Part shown: positions 50,808-59,594 of the stretch, in pieces
Layout of the letters: each line of letters starts with the position of its first letter
How positions within the stretch are numbered: position 1 is the stretch's first letter
Source of the DNA: Chitinophagales bacterium
GTDB lineage: Bacteria; Bacteroidota; Bacteroidia; Chitinophagales; Saprospiraceae
Assembly (NCBI GenBank): GCA_013298955.1
Contig: JAAFJT010000004.1
Location: 1-64,000 of the forward strand
Direction: 5' to 3'
DNA: 64,000 bases
Program-made: the position numbers and the translations under genes
Notes under the pieces: model-generated
Database searches by the model: none
Told to the model about the DNA's origin: nothing
What the model saw: only the letters and a program-made list of their open reading frames with translations

Positions 50808-50853
50808 CGAAATAGGATGCTTCTGATTGTAAGGATTGAAGCATCTTATTTCG
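50808..50853. repeat. Short palindrome of the AAATAGGATG family
   Basis: CGAAATAGGATGCTTC (50808-50823) pairs with GAAGCATCTTATTTCG (50838-50853) with a mismatch. It carries the same words as the 150-bp palindrome at 57821-57970 and lies 7 bases past a stop codon, so it may also terminate transcription. Confidence 0.75.
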
Positions 50854-50861
50854 ACCGATTC

Positions 50862-50908
50862 GGGGGTGTATAACCAATTTCCCGACTACCCAATTGGTTA
50901 TACACCCC
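50862..50908. terminator. Hairpin downstream of the hydroxylase gene
   Basis: GGGGTGTATAACCAATT and AATTGGTTATACACCCC flank TCCCGACTACCC, a stem of about 17 bases followed by ATTTTATT. Confidence 0.65.
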
Positions 50909-50940
50909 ATTTTATTGAAAAGCATTGACAATCCATTATT

Positions 50941-51171
50941 TTAATCATCTGCATCTAACTCTTTACCTTCGGCGAGCAACGTAACTTCCTCAACAGCTAA
51001 TTTTGAAATCTTTGAAACAGCAGCAATTGGCAAACCTTCATTTAAAGATTCTTTTGCGATTTCAATATTTCGGAGCCGAATACTTTTATCTACAGCGGTT
51101 TCGATGACCGAATTTTCGATTCGCCGATTTTCAATATATCGCTGATAAGCACGACGTTCCTCAAAACTCAT
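50941..51171 (-). pseudogene. C-terminal remnant of a PD-(D/E)XK transposase-like (Rpn family) protein
   Basis: The 76 residues starting 'MSFEERRAYQRYIENRRIEN' resemble the C-terminal tail of the Rpn/PD-(D/E)XK transposase family: a 'SxEERxAYxxYxxxRR' segment, a short charged helix, then 'IAKESLNEGLPIAAVSKISK' and a final 'EEVTLLAEG' helix-turn-helix-like end. The nuclease domain (~200 residues) is absent. The frame continues upstream to 51243, but that part covers the promoter of the ABC-F gene and shows no homology. I read it as a truncated relic. Family assignment is from pattern memory. Confidence 0.6.
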
Positions 51172-51224
51172 GCGCTGGGCGTATAACAAATCAACTTGAA
51201 TGACGGATTGGCAAAAAAAAGTTG

Positions 51225-51232
51225 TATTTTTG
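51225..51232 (+). promoter_or_regulatory. Bacteroidota -7 promoter box
   Basis: TATTTTTG fits TAnnTTTG, 29 bases upstream of the ABC-F start at 51261. Confidence 0.55.
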
Positions 51233-51260
51233 CCGTTTTTCAAGCCTAAATTGATCTGTT

Positions 51261-53096
51261 ATGAATTATCTGACCTTAGAAAATGTGACTAAAACGTATG
51301 GCAATAAAGTTTTATTCAAAGACGTTACCTTGCACATTGATAAAGGACAAAAAATCGCGCTTGTTGCCAAAAATGGTACGGGTAAAACCACTTTGTTACG
51401 CGTCCTTTCAGGGGAAGAAGGCGTTGAAGGCGAGCAATCTAAAATATTGATTAGCAAGGAGATACGCACAGGCGTACTGGTGCAAGAACCCAAATTTGAC
51501 CCGCGCATGACGGTCGAAGCGGCTGTTTTTGATTCTCAAAATGTCGTGTTACAAGCGATTCAAGCCTATGAAGCAGCCTTGTTGATTGGCGATGATAAAC
51601 GCATTGAAATGGCGATGCAGCAGATGGATGATTTCAAAGCATGGGAATTGGAAGCCAAAATGCGCGAGATTTTATCGAAATTGAAGGTCGATAGGATGCA
51701 GGAACGGGTGGGCGTACTCTCGGGTGGACAACAAAAAAGGTTGGCATTAGCCAAATTATTGTTGGATGAACCTGATTTTTTAATCCTTGATGAGCCGACG
51801 AATCACTTGGATTTGGAAATGATTGAATGGTTGGAAACGTATTTGACCCAATCGAATCGGACGATTTTCATGGTTTCGCATGATAGGTATTTTTTGGATG
51901 CGGTTTGCAATACGATTATTGAGTTGGATGGCGGCAAATTTCATCGGTACAAGGGCAATTATGCTGCTTTTTTAGAACAAAAAGCGGCGCGACTCGAAAA
52001 TGAAGCGTCGAGTTTGGATAGAACCAAGAAATTATATCGAAAAGAATTGGATTGGATGCGCCGTCAACCGCAAGCGCGGACGACCAAAGCTAAAAGTCGC
52101 ATTGATGATTTTTATGATATAAAAGAAAAAGCGCACAAGCGTTTAGACAGTGATATTGTGAAAATGGACATTAAAAATGCTTGGATGGGCAGCAAAATTG
52201 TCGAATTACACAACATTTCTAAGAAATATGGCAATTTAAATTTGATTGAAAATTTTTCGTATAAGTTTAAACGCAAAGAACGACTCGGCATTGTCGGCAA
52301 AAATGGGGCGGGCAAGTCAACGATTTTGAACATTCTCACAGGTGCGTTGCAGAGCGATACGGGCAAAGTGGTGATTGGCGAGACCATTGTTTTTGGACAT
52401 TATGGGCAGGGCGGCATTGATTTGAAGGTCGATAAACGCGTGATTGAGGTGATTACGGACATTGCGGAGTTCATTCCATTGGAAAAAGGGTTGAAATTAA
52501 CCGCAAGTGCGTTGTTAGAACGCTTTTTATTTACCCGCGACCAACAACAAGTTTTTGTCTCGCAATTGAGTGGAGGCGAGCGCAGGCGATTGTATTTGAT
52601 GACGATTTTGATGAAAAATCCCAATTTTTTGATTCTCGATGAGCCGACCAATGATTTGGATATTGTGACGTTGAATGTTTTGGAGGATTTTTTGGAAGAT
52701 TATCAAGGTTGTCTCGTGATTGTGACGCATGACCGTTATTTTATGGATAAATTAGTCGATCATTTGTTCATTTTTGAGGGCGATGGCAAAATCAAAGATT
52801 ACAACGGAAATTACAGCGAGTACCGCGAACAACGAAAATTGGAGGAGCGCGCCGCGTACAAACAGGAAAAAACAACGCCTGTGGCAGCGCAACCGTCCAA
52901 AAATGTGGATAAACGCGCTTTGCAAAATTTAGAAAAAGAAATTGCGAAGTTGGAAAAACGCGAAAAAGAATTGACCGAAAAGTTCAATGACCCCAAAATC
53001 AAACCCGAAGATATTCGCAAATTTTCTAAGGAATTGGGCGAAGTAAAAGCATTGTTGGAAGAAAAAGAATTAAAATGGTTGGAAATGAGCGAGTAA
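51261..53096 (+). CDS. ABC-F family ATPase (Uup-like)
   Basis: The 611-residue protein has two ATPase domains and no membrane segment. Domain 1: 'AKNGTGKTT' (~34), 'LSGGQQKRLALAKLL' (~152), 'FLILDEPTNHLD' (~172). Domain 2: 'GKNGAGKST' (~347), 'LSGGERRRLYLMTIL' (~436), 'FLILDEPTNDLD' (~456). A linker at ~240-290 and a C-terminal coiled coil (~540-610, rich in Lys/Glu) are typical of Uup. ABC-F proteins bind the ribosome and ease stalled translation; Uup also has reported DNA-related roles. It is a single-gene unit bounded by a promoter and a repeat array. Confidence 0.9.
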   Translation: MNYLTLENVTKTYGNKVLFKDVTLHIDKGQKIALVAKNGTGKTTLLRVLSGEEGVEGEQSKILISKEIRTGVLVQEPKFDPRMTVEAAVFDSQNVVLQAIQAYEAALLIGDDKRIEMAMQQMDDFKAWELEAKMREILSKLKVDRMQERVGVLSGGQQKRLALAKLLLDEPDFLILDEPTNHLDLEMIEWLETYLTQSNRTIFMVSHDRYFLDAVCNTIIELDGGKFHRYKGNYAAFLEQKAARLENEASSLDRTKKLYRKELDWMRRQPQARTTKAKSRIDDFYDIKEKAHKRLDSDIVKMDIKNAWMGSKIVELHNISKKYGNLNLIENFSYKFKRKERLGIVGKNGAGKSTILNILTGALQSDTGKVVIGETIVFGHYGQGGIDLKVDKRVIEVITDIAEFIPLEKGLKLTASALLERFLFTRDQQQVFVSQLSGGERRRLYLMTILMKNPNFLILDEPTNDLDIVTLNVLEDFLEDYQGCLVIVTHDRYFMDKLVDHLFIFEGDGKIKDYNGNYSEYREQRKLEERAAYKQEKTTPVAAQPSKNVDKRALQNLEKEIAKLEKREKELTEKFNDPKIKPEDIRKFSKELGEVKALLEEKELKWLEMSE

Positions 53097-53190
53097 GTAG
53101 TTGATTTGAAACAAACTATCAAAACGTAAATAATTGATAATCAGTGCATTCGCATCGAATCAAGGTCGGCGAGGTTGCCACAGAATAGAA

Positions 53191-53428
53191 AAAGGTGCGT
53201 AGCACCGCAATATTTGTAGCAAAACAGAATTAAAAACCCATTGAAAGGTGCGTAGCACCGTAACACACCTTTCAATGGGTTTTTAATTCTGTTTTGCTAC
53301 AAATGTTGTGGTGCTACGCACCTTTCAATGGGTTTTAATTCTGTTTTGCTACAAATGTTGTGGTGCTACGCACCTTTCAATGGGTTTTAATTCTGTTTTG
53401 CTACAAATGTTGTGGTGCTACGCACCTT
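53191..53428. repeat. 52-bp tandem repeat array with an inverted copy (GGTGCGTAGCACC type)
   Basis: TTCAATGGGTTTTAATTCTG onward recurs at 53271, 53324 and 53376 with a period of 53 then 52 bases, each unit ending in GTGGTGCTACGCACCT. To the left, 53191-53260 carries the same sequence inverted (AGGTGCGTAGCACC, GTAGCAAAACAGAATT, AAAACCCATTGAAAGGTGCG), so the array can form a long stem. The gap 53097-53190 begins with AGTAGTTGATTTGAAAC, like an end of the 124-bp family; 53429-53578 shows nothing clear. Confidence 0.85.
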
Positions 53429-53578
53429 TTTATGTTGCAAAATGGTTTGAATGCCGATAAGGATTTTATGGGTAATGGATAGGGTTTTAAACCTTGCTGA
53501 CGTTAGCAATCTTTTCCCCCTAAAATTGTAGGGCATTCACCAAAAGAGACTTATAGGTATAAAATAGGTTTCGTCCCT

Positions 53579-54112
53579 TCATTCCTGCTTCAAATAAAGG
53601 GGTGGAACCTGTTCCGTAAGCCAAACGCCATTAGCAGATACCCAAAAAACATATCCATCCGCTACCATTTGACTTGCCAAAACGGTCAAAATCACAGGTG
53701 CGCCATGTCGCATCCCCACTTTTCGGGCGGTTTCGGTGTCCACTGACAAGTGAACGTGATGCCGATTGCCTTTTATAAGTCCTTGTTTTTCAATGCTTTG
53801 TAAATAATGCCGCGCTGTGCCATGATATAAAACCGTAGGCGGCATGGCAGGTTCATAACCCAAATCAATCTCGACAGAATGTCCTTGATTCGCTCGAATC
53901 ATGGTTTGAGCATCATTGAAAGCAAAGCGTTTTTTATCATTGTCTGCGACAACCATTTCCAAAACAGTCCTTTCCATGTGGGTTGCTTTCAACAATTCAT
54001 CTACGCTAACCCAGCCCTTTTCATCCAAAGTCAATCCGACAGAGGCAGGGTCGTGGCGCAAAATGTAGCTTAATTTTTTGCTGAAAGATTTTAGTTTATT
54101 TTTATCCATCAT
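53579..54112 (-). CDS. kptA: RNA 2'-phosphotransferase (Tpt1/KptA)
   Basis: The 177-residue enzyme matches KptA: 'LSYILRHDP' (R19, H20), 'LTLDEKGWVSVDELL' (~27), 'YHGTARHYLQSI' (H97 to R100), 'HHVHLSVDTETARKVGMRHG' (~118) and 'FWVSANGVWLTEQVP' (~155). Tpt1 enzymes remove an internal RNA 2'-phosphate by transferring it to NAD+, releasing nicotinamide and ADP-ribose 1'',2''-cyclic phosphate. The Arg-His-Arg-Arg catalytic set is apparently intact. In fungi and plants this ends tRNA splicing; the bacterial role is unsettled. It lies 7 bases downstream of the NAD kinase gene. Confidence 0.92.
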   Translation of the reverse strand: MMDKNKLKSFSKKLSYILRHDPASVGLTLDEKGWVSVDELLKATHMERTVLEMVVADNDKKRFAFNDAQTMIRANQGHSVEIDLGYEPAMPPTVLYHGTARHYLQSIEKQGLIKGNRHHVHLSVDTETARKVGMRHGAPVILTVLASQMVADGYVFWVSANGVWLTEQVPPLYLKQE

Positions 54113-54119
54113 TTATAAA

Positions 54120-55004
54120 TTAATGATTTCGAGCATCTTGTCCCCAAGCCAATTTTGCTCGAATCGTTTTTAAAAACGTATCGCCTTCCAATTGCACGAG
54201 TTTTATTTTAAAATCAGCCGTCGTAACCGCCAATTGTATATCCGAATGCACCGTTTCAAAACGCGAATCCAGCGTACATAGAAAATTTTCAGCGCGTCCC
54301 TCCACCTCAAAACTGATAACCGAAGTATCCGACACAATCACAGGGCGCAGGTTCAAATTATGCGGCGCGACTGCCGTAATCACAAAATTATTGGAAGCAG
54401 GAAAAATAATAGGTCCCCCACAACTCAACGAATAGCCCGTCGAACCAGTCGGTGTAGCGACTATCAACCCATCTGCCCAATAGGAATTGAGGTACGCGCC
54501 GTTGACAAACGCATGAATCGTAATCATGGAAGAGGTATCGCGTTTCAACAACGTAAAATCATTCAACGCAAACGGTGTTTCGCCAAAAATAGGCAAATTG
54601 GATTCTAATTTTAACAATTTGCGTTCCTCAATCGCATAATTTCCAATGAGTAACGCATCAATCGCTTCATTAATACGTTTTTTACCTACTGATGCCAAAA
54701 AACCCAATCGACCCAAATTGATGCCCAAAACAGGCACTTGCGTATCTCGCACTTCCGTAATCGCCGTCAAAACCGTCCCGTCTCCACCCAAACTCAAGAC
54801 AAAATCGATGGCATGAATCTTAAAATCAGCATACCCATCAAAAACACCAATGTTTTTTTTGAAATGAATTTTTGAACTAATTTGTTTCAAATAAGGCGCA
54901 TAGACGTACAAATTGATGCCTTCCGCTTGGAGTCGGTCAAACAACATTTGGACGTATGGAATATCCGTATCATGTAAAACTTTGCTGAAAATAACGATTT
55001 GCAT
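54120..55004 (-). CDS. nadK: NAD kinase
   Basis: The 294-residue enzyme phosphorylates the 2'-hydroxyl of the adenosine ribose of NAD to give NADP. The motif 'LSLGGDGTVL' near residue 71 is the GGDG signature, 'GINLGRLGFLA' near residue 94 and 'TPTGSTGYSLSCGGPI' near residue 185 are further conserved parts, and 'ALNDFTL' near residue 145 takes the place of the usual NE(V/F). It precedes kptA in a two-gene operon. Both enzymes concern NAD and 2'-phosphate chemistry. Confidence 0.93.
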   Translation of the reverse strand: MQIVIFSKVLHDTDIPYVQMLFDRLQAEGINLYVYAPYLKQISSKIHFKKNIGVFDGYADFKIHAIDFVLSLGGDGTVLTAITEVRDTQVPVLGINLGRLGFLASVGKKRINEAIDALLIGNYAIEERKLLKLESNLPIFGETPFALNDFTLLKRDTSSMITIHAFVNGAYLNSYWADGLIVATPTGSTGYSLSCGGPIIFPASNNFVITAVAPHNLNLRPVIVSDTSVISFEVEGRAENFLCTLDSRFETVHSDIQLAVTTADFKIKLVQLEGDTFLKTIRAKLAWGQDARNH

Positions 55005-55022
55005 AAGTCCTATATATTTAAG

Positions 55023-55089
55023 TTTGAATTAGGATTTTTAAGATTGTAAGGATTATTAATCCTTACAATCCTAAAAATCCTAATTCAAA
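55023..55089. repeat. Palindrome of the GAATTAGGATTTTTA family
   Basis: TTTGAATTAGGATTTTTAAG onward (from 55023) and its complement ending at 55089 form a stem of about 30 bases with one mismatch and almost no loop. Related to 19414-19495. It sits 8 bases past the Lon stop and may terminate the lon transcript. Confidence 0.75.
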
Positions 55090-55096
55090 ACGTTAT

Positions 55097-57520
55097 TTAA
55101 CTCAATGCGATTTGCACCACATCCAGCATTTTATCCACATAATGAAAATGGATGCCTTTGAGATACGCCGCCGTGATTTCTGCAATATCTTTTTGGTTTT
55201 CCCGACACAAAATAATATCGGTGCAACCTGCCCGTTTTGCAGCCAACACTTTTTCTTTGATACCGCCAACAGGCAACACTTTTCCGCGCAAGGTAATTTC
55301 ACCTGTCATGGCTAAATGAGGCTTCACAGGCTGTTTTTTAAACGCCGAAACTAAGGCAGTCAACATCGTCACCCCCGCAGAAGGACCATCTTTTGGAATC
55401 GCACCTTCAGGAACATGTATATGTATATCTTTGTTTTCCAATAAGTTATCGTCAATACCCAATTCTTCAATGTGCGATTTGATGAAACTCAAAGCCGTTG
55501 TAGCCGATTCTTTCATCACCGCACCGAGATTACCTGTCAAGGTCAAATTGCCCTTGCCTTTCGACAAACTGGTTTCGATAAACAAAATATCGCCGCCCAC
55601 TTGCGTCCATGCCAAACCAATCGCTACGCCTGCAATCCCGTTATTTTCATAATTTTCTTTGGAAAAACGCACCGCACCCAAAATTTCTTTCAAATCGGAT
55701 TTCATAATATTAGGGCGATATTTTTCTTCAAACGCCACTTTTTTCGCCACATACCGCATCACCGCCGCAAGCCGCCTATCCAAAGAGCGCACGCCCGACT
55801 CCCGAGTATAGTCTTGAATGACTTGTGCAATCACATCATTCGTCAAGCGAATGTCTTTTTCTGCCAAACCATGTTCGATTCTGCGTTCTGGAACCAAATG
55901 TTGTTTGGCAATTTCGATTTTTTCCTCTACGGAATAACCCGCCAAACGAATGATTTCCATCCTATCCAACAACGCAGGTTGAATGGTTTCCAACGAATTA
56001 GCCGTAGCAATGAACAATACTTTCGATAAATCGTACTCCGTTTCCAAATAATTGTCGTAAAAAGTGCTATTTTGTTCAGGGTCAAGCACTTCTAAAAGCG
56101 CGGAAGATGGGTCTCCGCGAAAACTCGTACCGACTTTATCAATCTCATCTAAGATAAAAACAGGATTCGACGAACCCGCTTTGCGCATCGATTGCACAAT
56201 CCGACCGGGCATTGCACCAATATACGTCTTGCGGTGTCCGCGAATTTCCGATTCATCGTGCAAACCGCCCAAAGACATTCGGATGAATTTTCGATGCAGC
56301 GCATTTGCCACCGACTTGCCCAAAGACGTTTTGCCCACTCCCGGCGGACCCACAAGCAACAAAATCGGCGCTTTCATATCGCCTTTGAGTTTCAAAACCG
56401 CGAGATGTTCCAAAATCCGCGATTTGACATCCTCCAAACCAAAATGATCTTGGTCTAACGTTTGTTGCACGGTTTTCAAATCAAAATTATCTTCCGTCAC
56501 CTCATTCCAAGGTAGATCCAAGAGCGTTTCCAAATAATTTAACATAATCGAATATTCCGCCACTTGCGCAGGCATTCGACGCACTTTCGTCAACTCTTTT
56601 TGAAATTGTTTAGCAACCGCTTCCGTCCATTTTTTCTTTTTACCGCGTTCCGCAAGCGCGTTCAACTCTTGTTCTTGCGAATTACCACCCAATTCTTCTT
56701 GAATCGTTTTCAATTGTTGATTGAGTAAATAATCCCGTTGTTGTTTATCGACTTCACCGCGCACTTTTTGTTCAATCTCGCCGCGCAATTCCAAATGTTG
56801 TAATTCTGAATCTAAATGTTGCAAAAGCGTGGTTGCTTTTTCCGCTAAATCATTGATTTCCAATATTTTCTGCTTAATCGGCGTTTTGACATTCATGTTC
56901 GACGTGATGAAATTCAACAGAAAAACATCATTATTAATATTGCGCAACATGACATTTGCCTCATTCGGTAAGTGCGGGGTTAACTCCACTACGCGCTGTG
57001 CTTTATCACGGATACTGGCAGTTAAAGCATTGAAATTCAATTCATTATCAGGGTCACGGGGTTCATATTCAAGGGGAAGAATCTCGGAAATCATGTACGG
57101 GTCATCCGAGATGACTTGCATACTGCGAAAGCGTTTGCGTCCTTGTAAGACGGCTGTGGTCGTGCCATCAGGCATTTTGAGCAGGCGTAAAATCCGCGCA
57201 ATCGTTCCAACTTCAAACAAATCAGGAGCTGCAACCGAGTCATTATTACTATCGCGTTGCGCCAAAACGCCAATTAATTTATGGCTATCAAATGCTTTTT
57301 GAACCGCCCGAATCGATTTTTCCCGCCCAACCGTAATCGGAATGATGACTCCTGGAAACAAAACCGTATTTTTCAAGGGCAAAATCGGCAAAACCATCGG
57401 ATACGTTTCTTGCCGTTTCACATCATCATTATCCTCCTCAACAGACATCATGGGCGAACCCGTTGGAGCTTCATTCGCTTCTTGAGATAATGCCATGGTT
57501 TGCAAAAGTTCATCAAACAT
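55097..57520 (-). CDS. lon: ATP-dependent Lon protease
   Basis: The 807-residue protein shows the LonA layout: N-terminal substrate domain ('MVLPILPLKNTVLFPGVIIP', ~42-61), coiled region, AAA+ ATPase with Walker A 'GPPGVGKTS' (~388) and 'VFILDEIDKVG' Walker B, then the protease domain with the catalytic serine in 'PKDGPSAGVTM' (~711) and lysine in 'GGIKEKVLAAKRAG' (~753). It degrades damaged and regulatory proteins in the cytoplasm. A perfect palindrome 31 bases before its start (57551-57565) may be an operator. The GldE, KptA and NadK genes do not appear linked. Confidence 0.95.
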   Translation of the reverse strand: MFDELLQTMALSQEANEAPTGSPMMSVEEDNDDVKRQETYPMVLPILPLKNTVLFPGVIIPITVGREKSIRAVQKAFDSHKLIGVLAQRDSNNDSVAAPDLFEVGTIARILRLLKMPDGTTTAVLQGRKRFRSMQVISDDPYMISEILPLEYEPRDPDNELNFNALTASIRDKAQRVVELTPHLPNEANVMLRNINNDVFLLNFITSNMNVKTPIKQKILEINDLAEKATTLLQHLDSELQHLELRGEIEQKVRGEVDKQQRDYLLNQQLKTIQEELGGNSQEQELNALAERGKKKKWTEAVAKQFQKELTKVRRMPAQVAEYSIMLNYLETLLDLPWNEVTEDNFDLKTVQQTLDQDHFGLEDVKSRILEHLAVLKLKGDMKAPILLLVGPPGVGKTSLGKSVANALHRKFIRMSLGGLHDESEIRGHRKTYIGAMPGRIVQSMRKAGSSNPVFILDEIDKVGTSFRGDPSSALLEVLDPEQNSTFYDNYLETEYDLSKVLFIATANSLETIQPALLDRMEIIRLAGYSVEEKIEIAKQHLVPERRIEHGLAEKDIRLTNDVIAQVIQDYTRESGVRSLDRRLAAVMRYVAKKVAFEEKYRPNIMKSDLKEILGAVRFSKENYENNGIAGVAIGLAWTQVGGDILFIETSLSKGKGNLTLTGNLGAVMKESATTALSFIKSHIEELGIDDNLLENKDIHIHVPEGAIPKDGPSAGVTMLTALVSAFKKQPVKPHLAMTGEITLRGKVLPVGGIKEKVLAAKRAGCTDIILCRENQKDIAEITAAYLKGIHFHYVDKMLDVVQIALS

Positions 57521-57550
57521 ATTATGATAATTTAAAATATTTTAAAACTG

Positions 57551-57565
57551 CTGACAGTTTGTCAG
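57551..57565. promoter_or_regulatory. Palindromic operator candidate upstream of lon
   Basis: CTGACA-GTT-TGTCAG is a perfect 6-base inverted repeat with a 3-base spacer, centred 38 bases before the lon ATG. No TAnnTTTG box was found here, so lon may use another sigma factor or regulator. Confidence 0.45.
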
Positions 57566-57657
57566 TCCATTGGGTCGAAAAGTGCTTAGATAGTTTGCAC
57601 AGGAGTAAGGCAAGGATTGTACCGACCCGAAAAAGATGCCAAAAAGACAGGGAGCGC

Positions 57658-57697
57658 ACTCATTGGAGTCGAAAAAAAATTCCCGACTCCAATGAGT
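57658..57697. repeat. Hairpin with the TTCCCGACTCC word
   Basis: ACTCATTGGAGTCG (57658-57671) pairs with CGACTCCAATGAGT (57684-57697). The loop is A-rich. It shares TTCCCGACT with hairpins at 41406-41443 and 50862-50908. Confidence 0.65.
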
Positions 57698-57820
57698 GGG
57701 CATAATTTTTTTTGGTCACACTTAACGAATCCCCTGCTTATATGAGCAAATTGGTTTAAAAATGTTCTTACAAATCAAGTATAAAGCCGCTGTATAATCT
57801 ACAAAAAACAATATTGAAAA

Positions 57821-57970
57821 GGGCAGCAATTTCCGCTTTGGAAAATTTGTGAAATAGGATGCTTATGATTTTAAGGATTTTAAGGAACTTTTTAGTTAAA
57901 AAGTTCCTTAAAATCCTTAAAATCATAAGCATCCTATTTCACAAATTTTCCAAAGCGGAAATTGCTGACC
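57821..57970. repeat. Near-perfect 150-bp palindrome
   Basis: Left arm 57821-57893 and right arm 57898-57970 are complementary over about 72 bases with a single inserted base, around a 4-base centre (AGTT). Words include TTCCGCTTTGG, GAAATAGGATGCTTATGATT and AAGGAACTTTTT. Related shorter copies are at 29945-29996 and 50808-50853. It fills most of the gap before the beta-barrel gene. Confidence 0.9.
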
Positions 57971-58016
57971 CTTTATATCCTAAAAAGCGTTGCATTTTAA
58001 CCTGCCGTATCTTGTA

Positions 58017-59315
58017 TTAAAATAATACATTGATTCCAATTCTGACAGCCGCTTGTTTAGCACTCATGGCACTTAATGCTGTAATCATATTATCCGTAGA
58101 AGCGAATATATGAACCTTTTTAAAATCCATATTCGTTTGAATACCAACGTTACTAAACGAATTATTGCGAATACTGTAACGCAAACCGACTTTCCAACTT
58201 GGCGTAATTTGTTTCATTCCAACCAACGCAATCCCATAATTGTTGATGCCATGCAATGCCTCAAAATAAAGATTCGTACCGATTTCATAACCATTCGCAA
58301 GGCGATAAAACGCATTGGCAGTGATGCGAAAAGGCAATGCTTCCGTCGTCGCGTCTGTATTATTCGTCAAATGCAACACTTTTTTCAACGTATCTTTGAA
58401 AAAAGTGCTATTCAAACTATCAAATTGAAAAAAAGCATTGGTTTGTAAACCCGCATAAGTGGCTTGACCTGTGACCGAAGTATTATTTGCATTTTTCGAC
58501 CAGCCAATGCTGCCTATATCTTCCAATCCAATCGAAACCGTCGTTTTCTCATCCGCATAAGTCGCACCCAAATCGACCGCAAAACCGCCATCGCCCGAAA
58601 AAAATCGACTCGAAGCAGGCGAATTAGAAGTCATACCATAGGTTTTGACGATGTAATTGTTGTTCATTTTCAATTGATAATGCGCTGTATCGGTCAAAAG
58701 CGTCCCATTACCAGTGGCGAAAAGTCCTGTCACCCCATTCAATTTTTTCAACCTTGCACCAATCGTCCAATTCGGATGCACTTTATACGCCGCCGATAAA
58801 CCCAATTCGGCGTAAATAGCAGCATACATATTACCTTGAATATCAATGGTTTGCCCTACAAATTGGGCATTGCCCTTGCCCAATAATTGCAATAAATTTT
58901 CATTTACTTCGCTTGATACATAAGAGCGCAAAGCGTGATGCACACCGATTGCCCAATTGCCAAAACCTTTGCTAAAACCCACTGTCGGGATATTGAATCG
59001 AAGGTTCAATTGATTCTTCGGCAACGCTAATGGCAAAATGTTTCTAAACGAAAGGTAATTTTCACCTTCTATGGCAACCACCATTTGGCTGAATGAAAAC
59101 GCATTATTATTGACATCTAAGTTTAAAGAAGGCAAATTCAAGCAATTGCGTTCCAAATGGAGTAAAGACGGATTCCCACCTGCTTGTTCATCGGCGATAC
59201 TTTTGGAAAAAGACGGTGGTTTCGGGAGCAAAGTTGCTGCCTCTTGCGCGTGTAGTAGCGGTAGATGCGCTACGAAAAAAAATAGAGCTAATGGATTCAA
59301 TAGTTGCTTCATCAT
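58017..59315 (-). CDS. DUF5723-like outer-membrane beta-barrel protein
   Basis: The 432-residue protein has a signal peptide (cleavage near 'LLHAQ', residue ~24) and an alternating strand pattern throughout, ending in 'AVRIGINVLF' with a terminal aromatic, typical of barrels. 'NPSLLHLERNCLNLPSLNLD' near residue 50 and 'GATYADEKTTVSIGLEDIGS' near residue 252 fit the DUF5723/PorV-like family of Bacteroidota. Its role is unknown. A box TAACTTTG (59324-59317, minus strand) is so close to the start that a leaderless message from the second ATG (59312) is possible. Confidence 0.75.
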   Translation of the reverse strand: MMKQLLNPLALFFFVAHLPLLHAQEAATLLPKPPSFSKSIADEQAGGNPSLLHLERNCLNLPSLNLDVNNNAFSFSQMVVAIEGENYLSFRNILPLALPKNQLNLRFNIPTVGFSKGFGNWAIGVHHALRSYVSSEVNENLLQLLGKGNAQFVGQTIDIQGNMYAAIYAELGLSAAYKVHPNWTIGARLKKLNGVTGLFATGNGTLLTDTAHYQLKMNNNYIVKTYGMTSNSPASSRFFSGDGGFAVDLGATYADEKTTVSIGLEDIGSIGWSKNANNTSVTGQATYAGLQTNAFFQFDSLNSTFFKDTLKKVLHLTNNTDATTEALPFRITANAFYRLANGYEIGTNLYFEALHGINNYGIALVGMKQITPSWKVGLRYSIRNNSFSNVGIQTNMDFKKVHIFASTDNMITALSAMSAKQAAVRIGINVLF

Positions 59316-59384
59316 TCAAAGTTAAGTTTAAATAAGGCGCAATGTGACCATTTATTTGGAAAAAAGGCATGAACCAATGGATAA

Positions 59385-59435
59385 TTTTAAGAATTCAAAG
59401 GTTTATTTCCAAAATAAAACCTTTGAATCTTAAAA
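59385..59435. repeat. A/T-rich hairpin
   Basis: TTTTAAGAATTCAAAGGTTTA (first arm, 59385-59405) pairs with the complementary segment ending 59435, with a small mismatch. It lies in the 279-base gap between two minus-strand genes; nothing else was recognised in that gap. Confidence 0.6.
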
Positions 59436-59594
59436 AATCTTCCTTTAAAGCTCCTTGATTAATGGTTTGACAATTGATAAAAGTCAATCAAAAATGGATT
59501 TATTGAGAAAAATATTTTATACCAATTACTTTTCCATTCCAAACTACGCATTACAAAAATTCGATATGACTTATTTTTTTACCTAAAAACCTTG

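Noticed and set aside
53191-53428. Possible CRISPR array.
   Set aside because: Units repeat in full with no unique spacers, and one copy is inverted; no cas genes are nearby.
59310-59324. Leaderless transcription of the beta-barrel gene from TAACTTTG.
   Set aside because: The box position is suggestive, but an octamer with two free positions occurs by chance in AT-rich gaps; kept only as a remark in the gene entry.
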